Source: Coenobita brevimanus (lineage: Eukaryota; Arthropoda; Malacostraca; Decapoda; Coenobitidae). Taken from it: 64,000 bases of DNA. The stretch covers positions 24,519,229 through 24,583,228 of the forward strand of contig CM064732.1 in the NCBI GenBank assembly GCA_032717465.1. The letters are read 5' to 3'. This document shows positions 1 to 10,484 of the stretch, piece by piece (position 1 is the first letter of the stretch; the number at the start of each line of letters is the position of its first letter). The translations under genes and the position numbers were made by a program. The notes under the pieces are model-generated. The model did no database searches and was not told where the DNA came from. It was given only the letters and a program-made list of their open reading frames with translations.

Positions 1-278
1 TTATAAATGCTAAAGCAGTGTGTCGTGTGGCAAGGGTAACAACAAAGAAGGAATGTACGGCATGGTGTGATGAAGAGGTTAAGAAAGCAATGGAGGAAAA
101 CAGGAAGAAGTGACTAGACTGGTTACAGGGAAGGGGTTCATTTGAAATAAGAACTGAATATACTAAGAGCAAGAAGCACGTAAATAGACTAGTAAAGAGG
201 AAAAAGGAGGTAAATGATGATCTAGGAAGAAAAATGAATGCAAACTAATATGAAAATTGGAAGTTATTTTGGAAAGAG

Positions 279-698
279 GTGCGGAAATGTAAAACTGAAA
301 GCGGAAAAAAATGTGACGGTGTGAAGGATGTAGGTGGTAGATTATTAACCCATGAGGATGAACTAAGGACCAGATGGAAAGAAAATTTTGAAAGCCTGAT
401 GAATGGGAATAGACAGAGCAGAGCGGCTGTAAAGACGATTGGTTTTAGGCGTGTGCAAAGAATGAATGCAGTGATAGGAAACGTGACACTCGCACAGTTG
501 AAGAGTGCTGTGAAACGGCTGAAAAATAGGAAAGCAGCTGGAGATGATAAGTTGTATGCCGAAATGATGCAGTGTAGTGGAGAGAGCGGAATGAAGTGTT
601 TGTTGGAGATATGTAAGAAGGCATGGATGAGTGACTCTGTGTCAGGAGAGTGGAAAAACGCTATGTTTCTACCCCTGTACAAAAATAAAGGTGAGTGA
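279..698 (+). pseudogene. LINE A linker / N-terminal RT fragment
   Basis: A 139-residue open stretch. It carries the pattern seen just upstream of the catalytic core in these LINE polyproteins: a TRWKENFESLMN segment, then LKNRKAAGDDKLYAEMM, then a motif ending near WKNAMFLPLYKNKGE (fingers domain, normally followed by the NYRGI-type box). Copy 2 has the same block on the minus strand at 13622-13981, with the expected GVDEVYAEMM in place of GDDKLYAEMM. An in-frame stop follows 'KNKGE'. The annotated start methionine is arbitrary, because this is an internal piece of a longer ancestral ORF. Confidence 0.8.
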
Positions 699-800
699 TG
701 TGAGTGCAAGAAGTATCGTGGCATAAGTTTATTGAGTGTGGTAGGGAAGGTGTATTGTAGAATTGTTATATAGAAAGTAAGAGAGATATCAGAAGTCCTA

Positions 801-1260
801 GTGAGTGATGAACAGGGTGGCTTTAGGAGTGGCAGAGGATGTGTGGATCAAATGTCTGCAGTGAGACAGATAGCAGAGAAGGCTTGTGAGAATGACTATA
901 AGGCGTTTAGGGCATTTACGGATCAGGAAAAAGCATACAACAAAGTGGACAGAGAAGGATTGAGGAAGGTTTTGCGCATGTACGGTGTAAATGATAAGCT
1001 GCTAGGTGCCGTCAAGAGTTTTCATGATGGTAGTGAAGCATGTGTAAGGGTTAATGGGCATCTAAGTGAATGGTTCAAGATCGGTGTGGGCGTGCGACAA
1101 GGCTGTATGATGTCCCCATGTTTGTTCAATATATATATGGATGGGGAGATGAGAGAAGTAAAAACACAAGTAATGGAGAGAGGGATGGCATTGGTAATGA
1201 ATGCTGATGGATGGAATATCTCAAATTACTTGTAGGGCTTATGCTGATGTTACAGTACTA
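801..1260 (+). pseudogene. LINE A reverse transcriptase palm fragment, catalytic Asp lost
   Basis: Residues include EQGGFRSGRGCVDQ (RT box 2a/3 region), a FTDQEKAYNKVDR segment where the first catalytic Asp box lies, and GVGVRQGCMMSPCLFNIYMD (the RQG..SP box). The ORF closes at 1235. The expected YADD box lies just beyond in another frame at 1240-1251 and reads Y-A-D-V, so the second catalytic aspartate is replaced by valine. The matching box in copy 2 (13058-13069, minus) is intact. The function would have been target-primed reverse transcription in the nucleus; this copy cannot do it. Confidence 0.85.
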
Positions 1261-1614
1261 CTTACAAATGCCGGACAAGAACTTGGTAGACTAGTGCAGA
1301 GTAATGCTGATGTCTCTGAGTGTCATGCCTTTAGAGTAAAATGTAGAGAGTGATGGTTATTGAGAAAGAAGGTGACTCCCAGTGCGATGTTATAGTGAAT
1401 GGAGAGAGAGACTGGAATTGGTGAGCGAGTTCAAATACCTTGGTACAATGATTACAAAAAAAAAGGGGGGGGGGAATGTGCAAACGAAGTGGAAAGTTCA
1501 GTGACACAAGGAAAGACAGAAGCTGATACAATAAAGACCTTGTTAAGAAACAGAGGCTTGGGCAGCTGTGCGAGGCTTACATGAAAGATTGTTAATACGA
1601 ACTTTAACATATCG

Positions 1615-2008
1615 ATGTGAGACTATGGTGTGGCATGAAAATGAAAAGTCAAGAGTTAGAGCAGTGGAGATGGGACTGCTGAGGAGTGTATGTGTAATAC
1701 AGAGAGTGGATAGGATATGAAATAAAGTGATTGGTGAAAGATATGGAGTGAGGAAGTCTGTGAACACAAGAATCGAAGAGAGTGAGCTGAGATGGTATGA
1801 TCATGTGAAGAGAATGAATAATAATAGCGTGGTGAAGAAGGTATATCTGAGCAAATGTGGAGGAGGAAGGAGACGAGGTAGGCCAAGGAGAAGGTGGAGG
1901 GACATGGTGGATGAGTGTGTGAGGAAGAGAGGATTGGAAGTCGGTGAGGCTAGGGAAGTGACAAGAGATCGAGCTAGCAGGATGAATACTGTGAGGAGAA
2001 GTGCATGA
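1615..2008 (+). pseudogene. LINE A C-terminal fragment
   Basis: Contains ELRWYDHVKRMNNN and then GRRRGRPRRRWRDMVDE, the basic GRPRxRW tail typical of the C-termini of many RTE-like and related LINE polyproteins in invertebrates. The same ending lies on the minus strand at 12304-12495 in copy 2. Upstream (1615-1730) a VCVIQRVDR-like segment precedes it in broken frame. The stop at 2006-2008 is followed by the 3' UTR shared with copy 2. Confidence 0.75.
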
Positions 2009-2205
2009 TCAGGGATTTGGCACCCCTTTTTAACGTGACAGAGTGCGGATTGACTCTATCAGATACGTTTATGTTGAAGCTACAGAACGTGGTGAATGTT
2101 TTTGGCGTATCAGACAGGGCCAGGATTCCGGGGGCTTGAATGATGAGTGAATGGAAGCGTGGCCCAATGGATTGGGCAAATTTAGACTGTCTGGACATTG
2201 CTACT

Positions 2206-2970
2206 CCTCGATTCCCAGTCAGGAACGTAAAAATCTATACACGCGCATAATGTGTTTCTCTCCAACATGTGAAGACGCCCGTGTTGTGTTTGGGATAGAT
2301 TAAAATTGCTCTGTCACTTTCCGAGTTGCGTGGGGCTGTGAAATGATCCTAATGTGTTGTGACTAAATTATATCCTCCCATAATGGATTTACCTGGTTCG
2401 TCAAAGAAATCAGGTTGTCACAGCTTTTATCACGCTGTTATGGAGTGGTAACAGAGCCTGACTTCTATCTAAAGTTCTAGGGTTCGACTCCTAGTCAGGA
2501 GTGTAAAAATATACTTGTACCCATGCGTGTGATGTGTCTCTCTCCAACATATAAAGACGCTCGTGTTGTGTCTTCGATAGATAAAAACTGCTCTGTCACT
2601 TGCCAAGTTGGGTGGGGCTGTGAAATGATCCTAATGTGTTGCGACTGAAGTATATCCTCCCATAATGGATTTACTTGGTTCGTCAAAAAAATCAGGTTGT
2701 CACAGCTTTTATCACGACATGGTGGATGGTATCAATGCCTGACTTCTATCTTAGAGGTCTAGGGTTCAATTCCCAGTCAGGAGCATAAAAATATAGCTTA
2801 CTTGGACACATGCGTGCAATGTGTGTCTTTCCAACATATAAAGACTCTCGTGTTGTGTCTGGGACAGATTAAAACTGCTTTGTCATTTGCCGAGTTGCGT
2901 GGGGCTGTGAAATGATCCTAATGTGTTGTGATTAAAATATATCCTCCCATAATGGATTTACCTGGTTCGC

Positions 2971-3004
<34 letters not shown>

Positions 3005-3694
3005 TTGTCACAGCCTTTATCACGCCGTGGTGGAGTTGTGTAAGTGCCTGACTTCTATCTAAGAGGTCTCGGGTTCGATTCCGAGTCAGGAGCGTAAACA
3101 TATATTTGTACACATGCGTGTAATGTGTTTCTCTCCAACATATAAAGATGCTCGTCTTGTGTCTGGGACAGATTAAAACTACTTTGTCACTTGCTGAGTT
3201 GTGTGGCGCTGTGAAATTATCCTAATATGTTGTGACTGAAATATATAATCCCATAATGGATGAACCTGGTTCGTCAAAAAAATCAGGTTGTCACAGCTTT
3301 TATCAAGCCGTGGTGGAGTGGTATCAGTGTCTGTATCTAAGAGGTCTAGGGTTCAATTCCCAGTCAGGAGCGTAAAAATGTATTTGTACACACGTGTGTA
3401 ATGTGTGTCTCTCCAACATATAAAGACACTCGTGTTGTGTCTGGGATAGATTAAAACTGCTCTGTTACTTACCGAGTTGCGTGGGGCTGTGAAATGATCC
3501 TAATGTGTCGTGACTGAATTATATCCTCCCATAATGGATTTATCTCGTTCATCAAAAAAATCAGGTTGTAACAGTTTTTATCCCGCCCTGGTGGAGTTGT
3601 ATCAGTGCCTGACTTCTATCTAAGAGGTCTAGGGTTCGATTCCCAGTCAGGAGCATAAAAATATATTTGTACACACACGCGTAATGTGTGTCTC

Positions 3695-3698
<4 letters not shown>
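2206..3698 (+). repeat. Tandem array of ~280-bp units with tRNA-like head
   Basis: A GATTCCCAGTCAGG-type block recurs at about 2211, 2487, 2769, 3078, 3356 and 3639, giving spacings of 276, 282, 309, 278 and 283 bp. The 309 unit contains a run of about 28 A at 2974-3002. Each unit has a short A-run (CAAAAAAAT) and then a tRNA-like segment: an A-box-like TGGTGGAGTGGTAT, an anticodon-arm-like stem (GACTTC / GAGGTC) and a B-box-like GGTTCGATTCC 30-40 bases later. Pol III-type boxes plus an A-run suggest a tRNA-derived SINE unit that has been tandemly amplified. The last unit is cut by the (AT)n at 3699. The T-arm pairing is imperfect, so I do not call functional tRNA genes. Confidence 0.75.

Positions 3699-3728
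<30 letters not shown>
3699..3728. repeat. (AT)n microsatellite
   Basis: A short uninterrupted AT tract that truncates the last unit of the tRNA-like tandem array. Confidence 0.95.
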
Positions 3729-3734
<6 letters not shown>

Positions 3735-3884
3735 TGAAAGGAAAAGAAAGAGCCTTCATTTACTACTTAAGCACCATATTTAATATTTGAATATGCCCTA
3801 TGATGAAGACGTTCGTCTAATTATTCCCAAAACCGAATAATCTCATCATTACCTATCCTTCACCATTCAGGTATGTTTGATCTA

Positions 3885-4257
3885 AACTGGGTTCAGATGT
3901 TTTAGTTGGCCTTACCTTGTGACCCTGACCATTGACTTACTGCAGTACATTTTTAAATTATGCCTAGCCTTCAGCTTTTCCACGAAGCTTTGTTCAATCG
4001 GAAAATATGAGTAACAGGATCAAACCTTTAATTTGCTCTGTGACCTTGACCATTACGTTCTCAATGTCGAATCACTTCATCCTTGCTTTGCTCTCAGCCC
4101 TTCCACAATGCTCGGTGTAAATGTAATCAAAACGTCATACAGTAAACTTGCCAGTTGACTTTGACATTTGGCCTTCATTTCTCATAAACAATTGATCAGC
4201 TCCTAGGAAATCCCCAACCTTTCCACCATGTTTGGCTGGATTCGAATAAAAACTTGA
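3885..4257. repeat. Three degenerate ~120-bp tandem repeats
   Basis: Two markers recur with a spacing of about 121 bp. One is the motif (A/T)GTGACC(C/T)TGACCATT at about 3917, 4039 and, degraded, 4152. The other is a CTTTTCCACGAAGCTT-like block at about 3975, 4096 and 4218, each followed by an AATC(A)AAAAC-type end. A related repeat occurs at 47270-47760. I see no ORF. The segment before it, 3730-3884, holds nothing I recognise. Confidence 0.6.
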
Positions 4258-4266
4258 TTTCAGTTA

Positions 4267-4267
<1 letters not shown>

Positions 4268-4344
<77 letters not shown>

Positions 4345-4407
4345 CCAGTGCTTACCTACTCCTAGATTAAATTGTGTCCTTTCTCCATCGCTTCTTTCTT
4401 TCTGTCT

Positions 4408-4438
<31 letters not shown>

Positions 4439-4536
4439 CTGCACAGATACACAGCCCCAGTGGGCTTTGTTAAGCGGCCCGGCTTGAATATTAATGGGAA
4501 AACTTATATCCTAATTATGTTAGTTTAAGAAAAGGG

Positions 4537-4600
<64 letters not shown>
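4268..4600. repeat. Microsatellite cluster: (TC)n, (AG)n, (GT)n(GA)n
   Basis: (TC)n at 4268-4341, (AG)n at 4411-4438 and a compound (GT)n(GA)n at 4539-4600 followed by a run of G. Short open frames across these are low-complexity artefacts. Confidence 0.95.
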
Positions 4601-4609
<9 letters not shown>

Positions 4610-4639
4610 AGGAAGGGGGAGGGAGTTGTTGTGGACATC

Positions 4640-5405
4640 AGTTGTGTTTACTAGCCATATCAGTTATCACCCTACACTCCCTACGCTCTACCTGTACCCT
4701 CCCATCCCCTCCCTTCCATTCATCTTCCTCTCACCTCTCCCTTAACACAGCCTTATACCTTCCTTCTCCCGTTCCCTTTCCCTCCCCTTTGTCTTAATAC
4801 TCCCATATACTTCTCTTCTTCCCTGATTGCCTCATCTCCCCTTCTCATCCCCTCCCCTATACTTCTTACTTCCTTCCCCTTTCCCCTCTTTTCCCCCCTT
4901 TCTCCCTTTCCTCTCCCAGCAAAGCCCTCTTTTCTTCTATGCACCCTTTTTCCCCTTCCTTCCCTCCCTCTCTCCTACCCTTCTTCTCCCTTCCTCTCTT
5001 CTTTCCTTCCTTCTTCCCACTTCCTCTTCAAATCCCTCTGTCCTCTTTCTCTCTCCACACCTTTCCTCTCCTAGCCCTTATTTCTACTCTCCTTTTCCCA
5101 TCCATTTCCCCTCCCCTCTCCTACCTGTTTCCTTCGTCTCCCATCCTTTTCATCACCTTATTTTATTGTCTCCTTATTCCTCCTCTTTCCGTTTGCCACA
5201 TCCCGTTCCTTCTCTTTCCTTCAGTCTTTTCTTATTTCTTCACATCAACCCCGTTCCCTCTTTCAGTCCTTTTCCAGTTTCTTAGTATCTTTTTTTTTTT
5301 TCTGCTTGAGCTTCTACTCTTTCTGCTCCTCCTTTCCCCTCCTCTCCCATTTTCTTTCTGTTTCTTTCATCTCTTTTCTCTCAACTCTTTCTCATCTCCC
5401 CCCAC
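4640..5405. repeat. Pyrimidine-rich (C/T) tract, ~0.75 kb
   Basis: The + strand is overwhelmingly C and T, made of irregular CCTTCC/TCTCCC words without a fixed period. The open frames here (Ser/Pro/Phe/Leu only) arise because the three stop codons need A or G; they are not genes. The tract ends where the Jockey/CR1-like LINE begins. Confidence 0.85.
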
Positions 5406-5712
5406 AAGACTGTAGCACCTGTCGAGCAGGGCGGTACTCCCAAGATGGATGGAAAGCTGATGACAGGGAGAGCTGGAGCTCCCGTTTCATCAGCCCTCGG
5501 GACTAGTTCCTGACCATCCCCCCTTTCCTGAACTTATTCAGTGTCTCAGTAACACAGACAGTAGGCCAGCATGCTCTCCAATACAAGTTTCTCTAACTAT
5601 TAACACCAACCTACATGCACAGTACACACTACACTTCCTTTTCCAAAATTCAAAAAGAAATCATGGCTTCGAAACACATAGGCTTGGAGTCCCCAGGGTG
5701 AGGGGAGAATAA

Positions 5713-6480
5713 ATGCCACCACCTTCCGCTCCTCTTCCGGTGACGACTCGAGCTGCCTGGAACCACTGTCTGCTCATTCTTCATTTCTGCAACATTCGCG
5801 GCCTTTACTCTAACTTTCGCTCCGTTGAGCACCACCTCTCTTCCTCTAAACTTCACCTTCTTGTCCAAATTGAGACTCAGCTGTCTGAGGCAACTTACAT
5901 CAAACCCTTTTCTGTATCCTCCTACTTCCTCTATACTCATTTCAAAGCCAAAAGTGGCTGTTGCGTGTATATACACAACGACTTATCTTGCTCTTGTGTT
6001 CTTGAACTCTGTTCTTCTGAATTCTCTACACTCTGGCTTTGGCTTTCCTGTAATTCTCTAACTATATATATCTGCGCTGTTTACTTTTCCCCTATTTCTA
6101 CTGACTATAAAAAATTCTTTGATTATCTTACTTCTATGATAGAACATATTCTATCCATTTCTCCTTAATCTGAAATCTCCATTCTAGGAGATTTCAATGT
6201 TCACCACCACCTTTGGCTCTCTTGTCCTTTTACTGATCCACCTGGTGAACAAGCCTACATCTTTTCTATCCTTAATGACCTAGGGCAGCTTGTACAGCAT
6301 CCTACCCGTATCCCTGACCTCCTTGGAGAGAGCTCCAACATACTTAACCTCTTCCTTACAACTAATCCTTCTGCTTACACTGTTAATCTTTTCTCTCCAT
6401 TGGGCTCCTCCTATCACAACCTTATCATCTTAACCTGTCCTATCTCTCCAGTACGGCTGTGGACCCTCCAAAGAAACGAC
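5713..6480 (+). pseudogene. LINE endonuclease (APE-like) remnant
   Basis: The frame 5713-6168 opens with FCNIRGLYSNFRSVEHH (normal: NIRGL..N) and QIETQLSEA, where the metal-binding Glu of a TETQL box sits, followed by GCCVYIHNDL. After a stop at 6166-6168 the same frame continues with [12 protein letters not shown] (the GDFN box) and [19 protein letters not shown]. At 6409-6417 the catalytic S-D-H triplet reads S-Y-H, so the active-site aspartate is lost. The domain nicks target DNA in active relatives. Confidence 0.8.
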
Positions 6481-7018
6481 GTCTGTGGCACTTTGGAGCT
6501 GCGGATTGGGAGGCCCTCAGGCAGTACTTTTTTCTATTTTCCCTGGAATGATTATAATTATTGTTTCCATGGCCGGGAGCCACCTGAGTGTGCCTTGCGC
6601 ATTATGGAGGTTATTCTCTCGGGCATGGAAACATACATTCCTTTCTCATATCCTTTGACTAATGCAAGAAAGCCTTGGTCCAATCACGTTTATTCTAATG
6701 CTGTCCGCAACAAGGAGAGGGCCTATAAAAGGTACTGGAGCCAACCCACCCCTGAATCACATCTCTTTTATATTTCTGCCCGGAATTGTGCTAAGCCTGT
6801 TCTTCACTCTGCTAAAATAATTTCATCCGTACTAAATGCTCTCAACCCTCCAACTCGAATTCTTCCCGCTCCTTCTGGCACCTTGCCAAAAACCTTTCTA
6901 ACAACTTTACCTCATCATCCTTCCCTCCTCTTTTCTACTCTGATGGTTCTGTAGCTAATTTCTCCTACTGATAAAGCAGATCTCTTCGCTCAGACTTTCT
7001 CCACAAATTCTACCTTAG

Positions 7019-7790
7019 GTGATTCCGGTGTTGTTCCTCCTTCACTTCCCCCCCTCTGACTTCCTCATGGCTGACATCAAAATTTCTTCAGCTGATGTAT
7101 TTTCTGCCATCACAGGCCTCAATACTAACAAGGCATATGGGCCTGATGGAGTCCCTCCTGTTGTTCTCAAGAACTGTGCTTCTGTGCTTACACCCTGCCT
7201 AGGCAAAGTCTTTGGCCTTTGTCTGTGAACTTGTACCTTTCCTTCTTGCTGGAAGTTTGCTCTCATTCAGCCAGTCCCAAAGAAGGGTGACCATTCTCAA
7301 CCCTCTAACTATCGTCCAACTGCTTTAACATCCTGTGTTTCAAAAGTTTTCGAGTCTATTCTTAACAGAAAAATTTTAAAGCATCTTTCCTATCACAACC
7401 TTCTTTCTGATCGTCAGTATGGGTTCTGTCAGGGACGCTCCACTGGCGATCTTCTCACCTACCTTTCGAACTCCTGGTCATCCTCCTTTCGGGACTTCGG
7501 CGAAAGCTTTACCATTGCATTTGACATCTCAAAGGCTTTCCGATCGAGTCTGGCATAGATCTTTAATTTCCAAACAGCCCTCTTACGGTTTCTATCCTTC
7601 TATCTGTGCCTTCATCTATAGCTTCCTTTCTGGTCGTTCTACAGCCGCTGTTGTAGACGGCCATCGTTCTTCTCCTAGATCTATCAACAGTGGTGTTCCT
7701 CAGGACTCTGTCCTATCACCAACTCTCTTCCTATTATTCATCAATGACTTTCAAAGCTGCACATCTAACCCTATCCACTGATCCACCCTT
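7019..7790 (+). pseudogene. LINE reverse transcriptase remnant lacking YADD
   Basis: Segments in three frames: AYGPDGVPPVVLKNCAS (7133-7180), a PVPKKGDHS..NYRPTALTS block (7270-7335), LLSDRQYGF.QGRSTGDLL (about 7400-7460), FDISKAF (7520-7540), and then SGVPQDSVLSPTLFLLFIND (7690-7750). Normal RTs have GVPQGS; this copy has GVPQDS. After NPIH at 7781 the sequence jumps out of frame, so the expected SYADD box is missing, apparently through a small deletion. Confidence 0.8.
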
Positions 7791-7976
7791 CCCTTTGCCA
7801 TTTGGTTCCCGCAACGCCCATCTCGGCAGTTATTTCAACAAGCAAAGGAAGAGGCGATGGCACACCTAATGTATGATTTGGCTCGTATCTCTGACTGGAG
7901 TAAAAATAATCTTGTTGTTTTTAATGCATCAAAGACTCAATTCTTAAACCTATCAACCTGACAACATCTTCCACAG

Positions 7977-8590
7977 GTGTACCCACTAATGTTTAATAAA
8001 ATTCAGCTTAATCCTGCGTCATCCTTGAACATGGTTGGGGTTTCATTCTCTCAGGACTTATCTTGGAAAGATCATAATACATTTCTTGTAAAATCTGCTT
8101 CCAAGAGATTATTTGTGCTAAGCCGACTCCGTTCCTTCTTTGCCCCTGCACAATTGTTGACTCTATACAAGGGTTTTATCTGCCCCTGTGTGGAGTACAA
8201 CTCTCATGTGTGGGGAGGTTCCCCACATACAGCTCTTCTGAATAGGGCGGAGTCAAAGGCTCTCATCAACTCTCCTCATCTTACTGGCTCCCTTCAACCT
8301 CTGTCTCTTCGCTGCACTGTTGCATCTTTATCTCTTTTATATCGCTCTTTCAATGGTCACTGCTCCTCTGAACTGTCTACTTGCATTCCTCCACCTCTAT
8401 GACGGGTAGCAAACTCTCATCCCTTTTCTGTCCAATTCTCTAATGCAAGATTTAACCGTTACTCCCAGTCCTTCATTTATGCAATAGGTCAACTCTGGAA
8501 CTGTCACCCTCTGTCTATATTTTCTGCTTCCTATGATCTCCAGTCTTTCAAACGCTGCGTGTCCAGGCATCTCGAAATGATCGGATCTTG
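7977..8590 (+). pseudogene. LINE C-terminal (thumb) remnant
   Basis: Frame 7977-8402 reads NMVGVSFSQDLSWKDH, ASKRLFVLSRLRSFF, LYKGFICPCVEYNSHVWGG and VASLSLLYRSFNGHCSSEL, the conserved post-RT region of Jockey/CR1-like LINEs. After a stop at 8402 it continues in frame to about 8590, ending with FKRCVSRHL. Translation continuing past this point runs into 3' UTR and pyrimidine-rich DNA and should be ignored. Confidence 0.8.
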
Positions 8591-8699
8591 ATTTCGGCTC
8601 TCTCTTGTATTTTGTTTTTCTCTTGGAAGGAACAGTTATTGCGGGCTTGTGGCCTTTGGTTCCTTCTTCCTAGCATAAAAAAATTAAAACTTTCTTACT

Positions 8700-10417
8700 G
8701 CTTCTTCACTCCGTTCTCCTCATTCAGTCTCTCTGTCTTCTTCATTTCCCCTCCATTATCGCATAATTCTTCTCCATTTCCTACCGTCATATTTTTCTTC
8801 CTTTTTTATCCCTCCACTGTTTTTTCTCCTCTTACATTTTTTTTCTCTCTTTCTCTTTCTCCCTCTCTCCTTCCCTTCCTATCTTCCAGCCACACATTCT
8901 ACCTCACCTCCTCCAATTTCTCTCCCTTCCTCTGTTCCCTCCGAGTCGATTTTCTCTCCCATTATTTTCCTTCAATTTCCTCCCCTTTCTTTCTCCCTGT
9001 CCTTGTTTATCTGACAGTCCGCCTGTTTGTCTGTCTGCCCGTCTGTCTGTTTCCCTGTTTGTTTGTCTGTCTGTCTGTCTGTCTCTGTTTGTCTGTCCCC
9101 CCCCCAACTCTCTCTCTCTCTTAAATAATTCCATTCGGTTTCTTCTCCATTACTTTTCTTCATCTTTCCATTCGATTTCCTAACAGTATTTTTCTCTCTT
9201 CCTCTCAGAGTTATTTCCTTCTGCCCATGCAGTTTCCCCAGCACCATTCCATTATCTTCGCTTCCCTCTCTCTTTTTTCCTCCAATTTCTCTTATCCCTC
9301 TATTCTTTTATTTTTTATGTCATCCTCCTTCCTTCTTTAATTTCTCCTCCACTTCTTTCTACTCTATTTTTCCTCAGTTTTTACCTTCATTCCTTCTTTT
9401 TTCCTATTCCCTCTTTTTTCTTTAGATTCTATTTCCCTACTCCTGCTACTTCTTCGCTTTCCTAAGATCTCCTTTCAAATCTTCCACTGTTTTATCTCCA
9501 TCCTTTTCCCTCTTCTTCCTCTTCTTTCTCATGTCTCCATTACCCATCTATTTAATTCCAAATTCTTTTTCCATCTTGCTTTCTCCTTCCCTTCTCTCTT
9601 CTCTGTTTATTTGCTCTCCTTTGTCAGCCCATCTGTTCTCTTTTCTCTCTGTTGTGTTTTTTCCATCTTCTCATTTTCCGTCCCCTCCCATCTATTCTAC
9701 TTTCCTTCCACTCCATCCACATCCTCCTGCCTTTCTTCCCTCCCTCTTCCATTATGTTTTTCTGTCATTTTCTCATTCATCACTACTCCCTCAGCTCCAT
9801 TTCTTCTCTCTTCGCTTCTATCCCATTTTCCCTCTAACCCCACCTCCTCTCTCCATCCTTCTTCTTCCACCCATCATTTTCCTTCTGTTTTCTTTCATTT
9901 CCAATCGCTTCCTCCATCTTTTTCTTCCTTCTCCTTCGTTTCCATTCATTGTTTTTCTTCGTATTCATTTATCTATTTCCTCCTTTTTCTCCATCTTTAT
10001 TATCCATCCGTCCATATTTTTTCCTTCCAACATCTTATATCGAATTCCACCGTTTGTCCACCTTTCCCTCTATCTTAATTAACCCCTCCTGCACCCTTCT
10101 TTCGTCCCCCCTTCATTTCCCGCCTCGTCTCACATTTTTCCCTCTCTTCCCTCTTTTTCCCCTATTTTTTCCCCTTACTATACATAATTTTTTGCTATAT
10201 TTTCTCCATTTCCCATATGTTTAATCCCCATTTCGCTCTGTTTTTTCCTTCCTTTTCTTCCTATTTTTTTCCTCCTTCAATCCGTTTCTCTGGTATATAT
10301 ACCATGTTTCCTCTTTTTCTTCCATTTCCCTCCATCCGACCATCTTTTCCTTCTCTCTTTCATCTTTTCCTTCTTTCCCTCTACATTTTATCCATGCCTT
10401 TACTTACCCCGTTTCCT

Positions 10418-10420
<3 letters not shown>
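8700..10420. repeat. Pyrimidine-rich tract, ~1.7 kb
   Basis: About 1.7 kb of nearly pure C/T on the + strand without a clear repeat unit; it contains CTGT-rich (9015-9095) and CTTCC-rich parts. Long open frames here on both strands are compositional. The tract directly follows the 3' end of the LINE and ends at an (AT)n of about 52 bp (10421-10472). Confidence 0.85.

Positions 10421-10472
<52 letters not shown>
10421..10472. repeat. (AT)n microsatellite
   Basis: AT dinucleotide run immediately upstream of the mariner-like element, which duplicated a TA target. Confidence 0.95.
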
Positions 10473-10475
<3 letters not shown>

Positions 10476-10484
10476 CTGTATATA

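Larger units (their letters stand above)
1..2208 (+). mobile_element. LINE family A, copy 1 (RTE-like, decayed, cut by window edge)
   Basis: Non-LTR retrotransposon relic on the + strand. The left end runs off the window: bases 1-100 match, in opposite orientation, the part of copy 2 near 14200-14290. Frame-disrupted pieces follow in the expected order: linker (279-698), reverse transcriptase palm (801-1260) and C-terminal region (1615-2008). The 3' UTR at 2009-2205 matches 12098-12300 of copy 2 in reverse. Copy 2 ends in a (GAT)n tail, but this copy stops at about 2208, where the tRNA-like tandem array takes over. Many stops and shifts show it is dead. The clade (RTE-like, apurinic-endonuclease type) is inferred from protein patterns and is less certain than the LINE call. 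Confidence 0.85.
5406..8700 (+). mobile_element. Jockey/CR1-like LINE, near full length but dead
   Basis: A + strand non-LTR retrotransposon with, in order, an endonuclease (5713-6480), a connector, reverse transcriptase (7019-7790) and a C-terminal domain (7977-8590), then a short 3' UTR ending in an A-rich AAAAAAATTAAAAC at about 8680-8695. The left boundary is approximate: 5406-5650 is non-pyrimidine DNA that could be 5' UTR. Every domain is broken by shifts and stops. The endonuclease SDH box is mutated and the YADD box is deleted. This type of LINE, with a FCNIRGL endonuclease start, is common in crustacean genomes. Jockey versus CR1 placement is uncertain. Confidence 0.85.

Noticed and set aside
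3300..3380. Functional tRNA gene within the tandem units
   Set aside because: The A and B boxes are recognisable, but the T-arm and acceptor pairing are poor and position 33 is not T; treated as tRNA-like only.
2206..3698. CRISPR array
   Set aside because: The repeats are ~280 bp with no short repeat-spacer pattern, and the DNA is eukaryotic.
4264..4797. Frames of Cys-Val, Arg-Glu or Ser-Leu repeats
   Set aside because: Translated (GT)n, (AG)n and (TC)n microsatellites; the same at 15020-15321, 28537-28855, 38749-38961, 41404-41616 and 43084-43519.
4827..5415. Long Ser/Pro/Phe/Leu-rich open frames
   Set aside because: They arise because pyrimidine-rich DNA lacks stop codons; no domain, and several overlapping frames are open at once. 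The same applies at 8588-10528, 16084-16924, 38261-38683 and 39381-40052.
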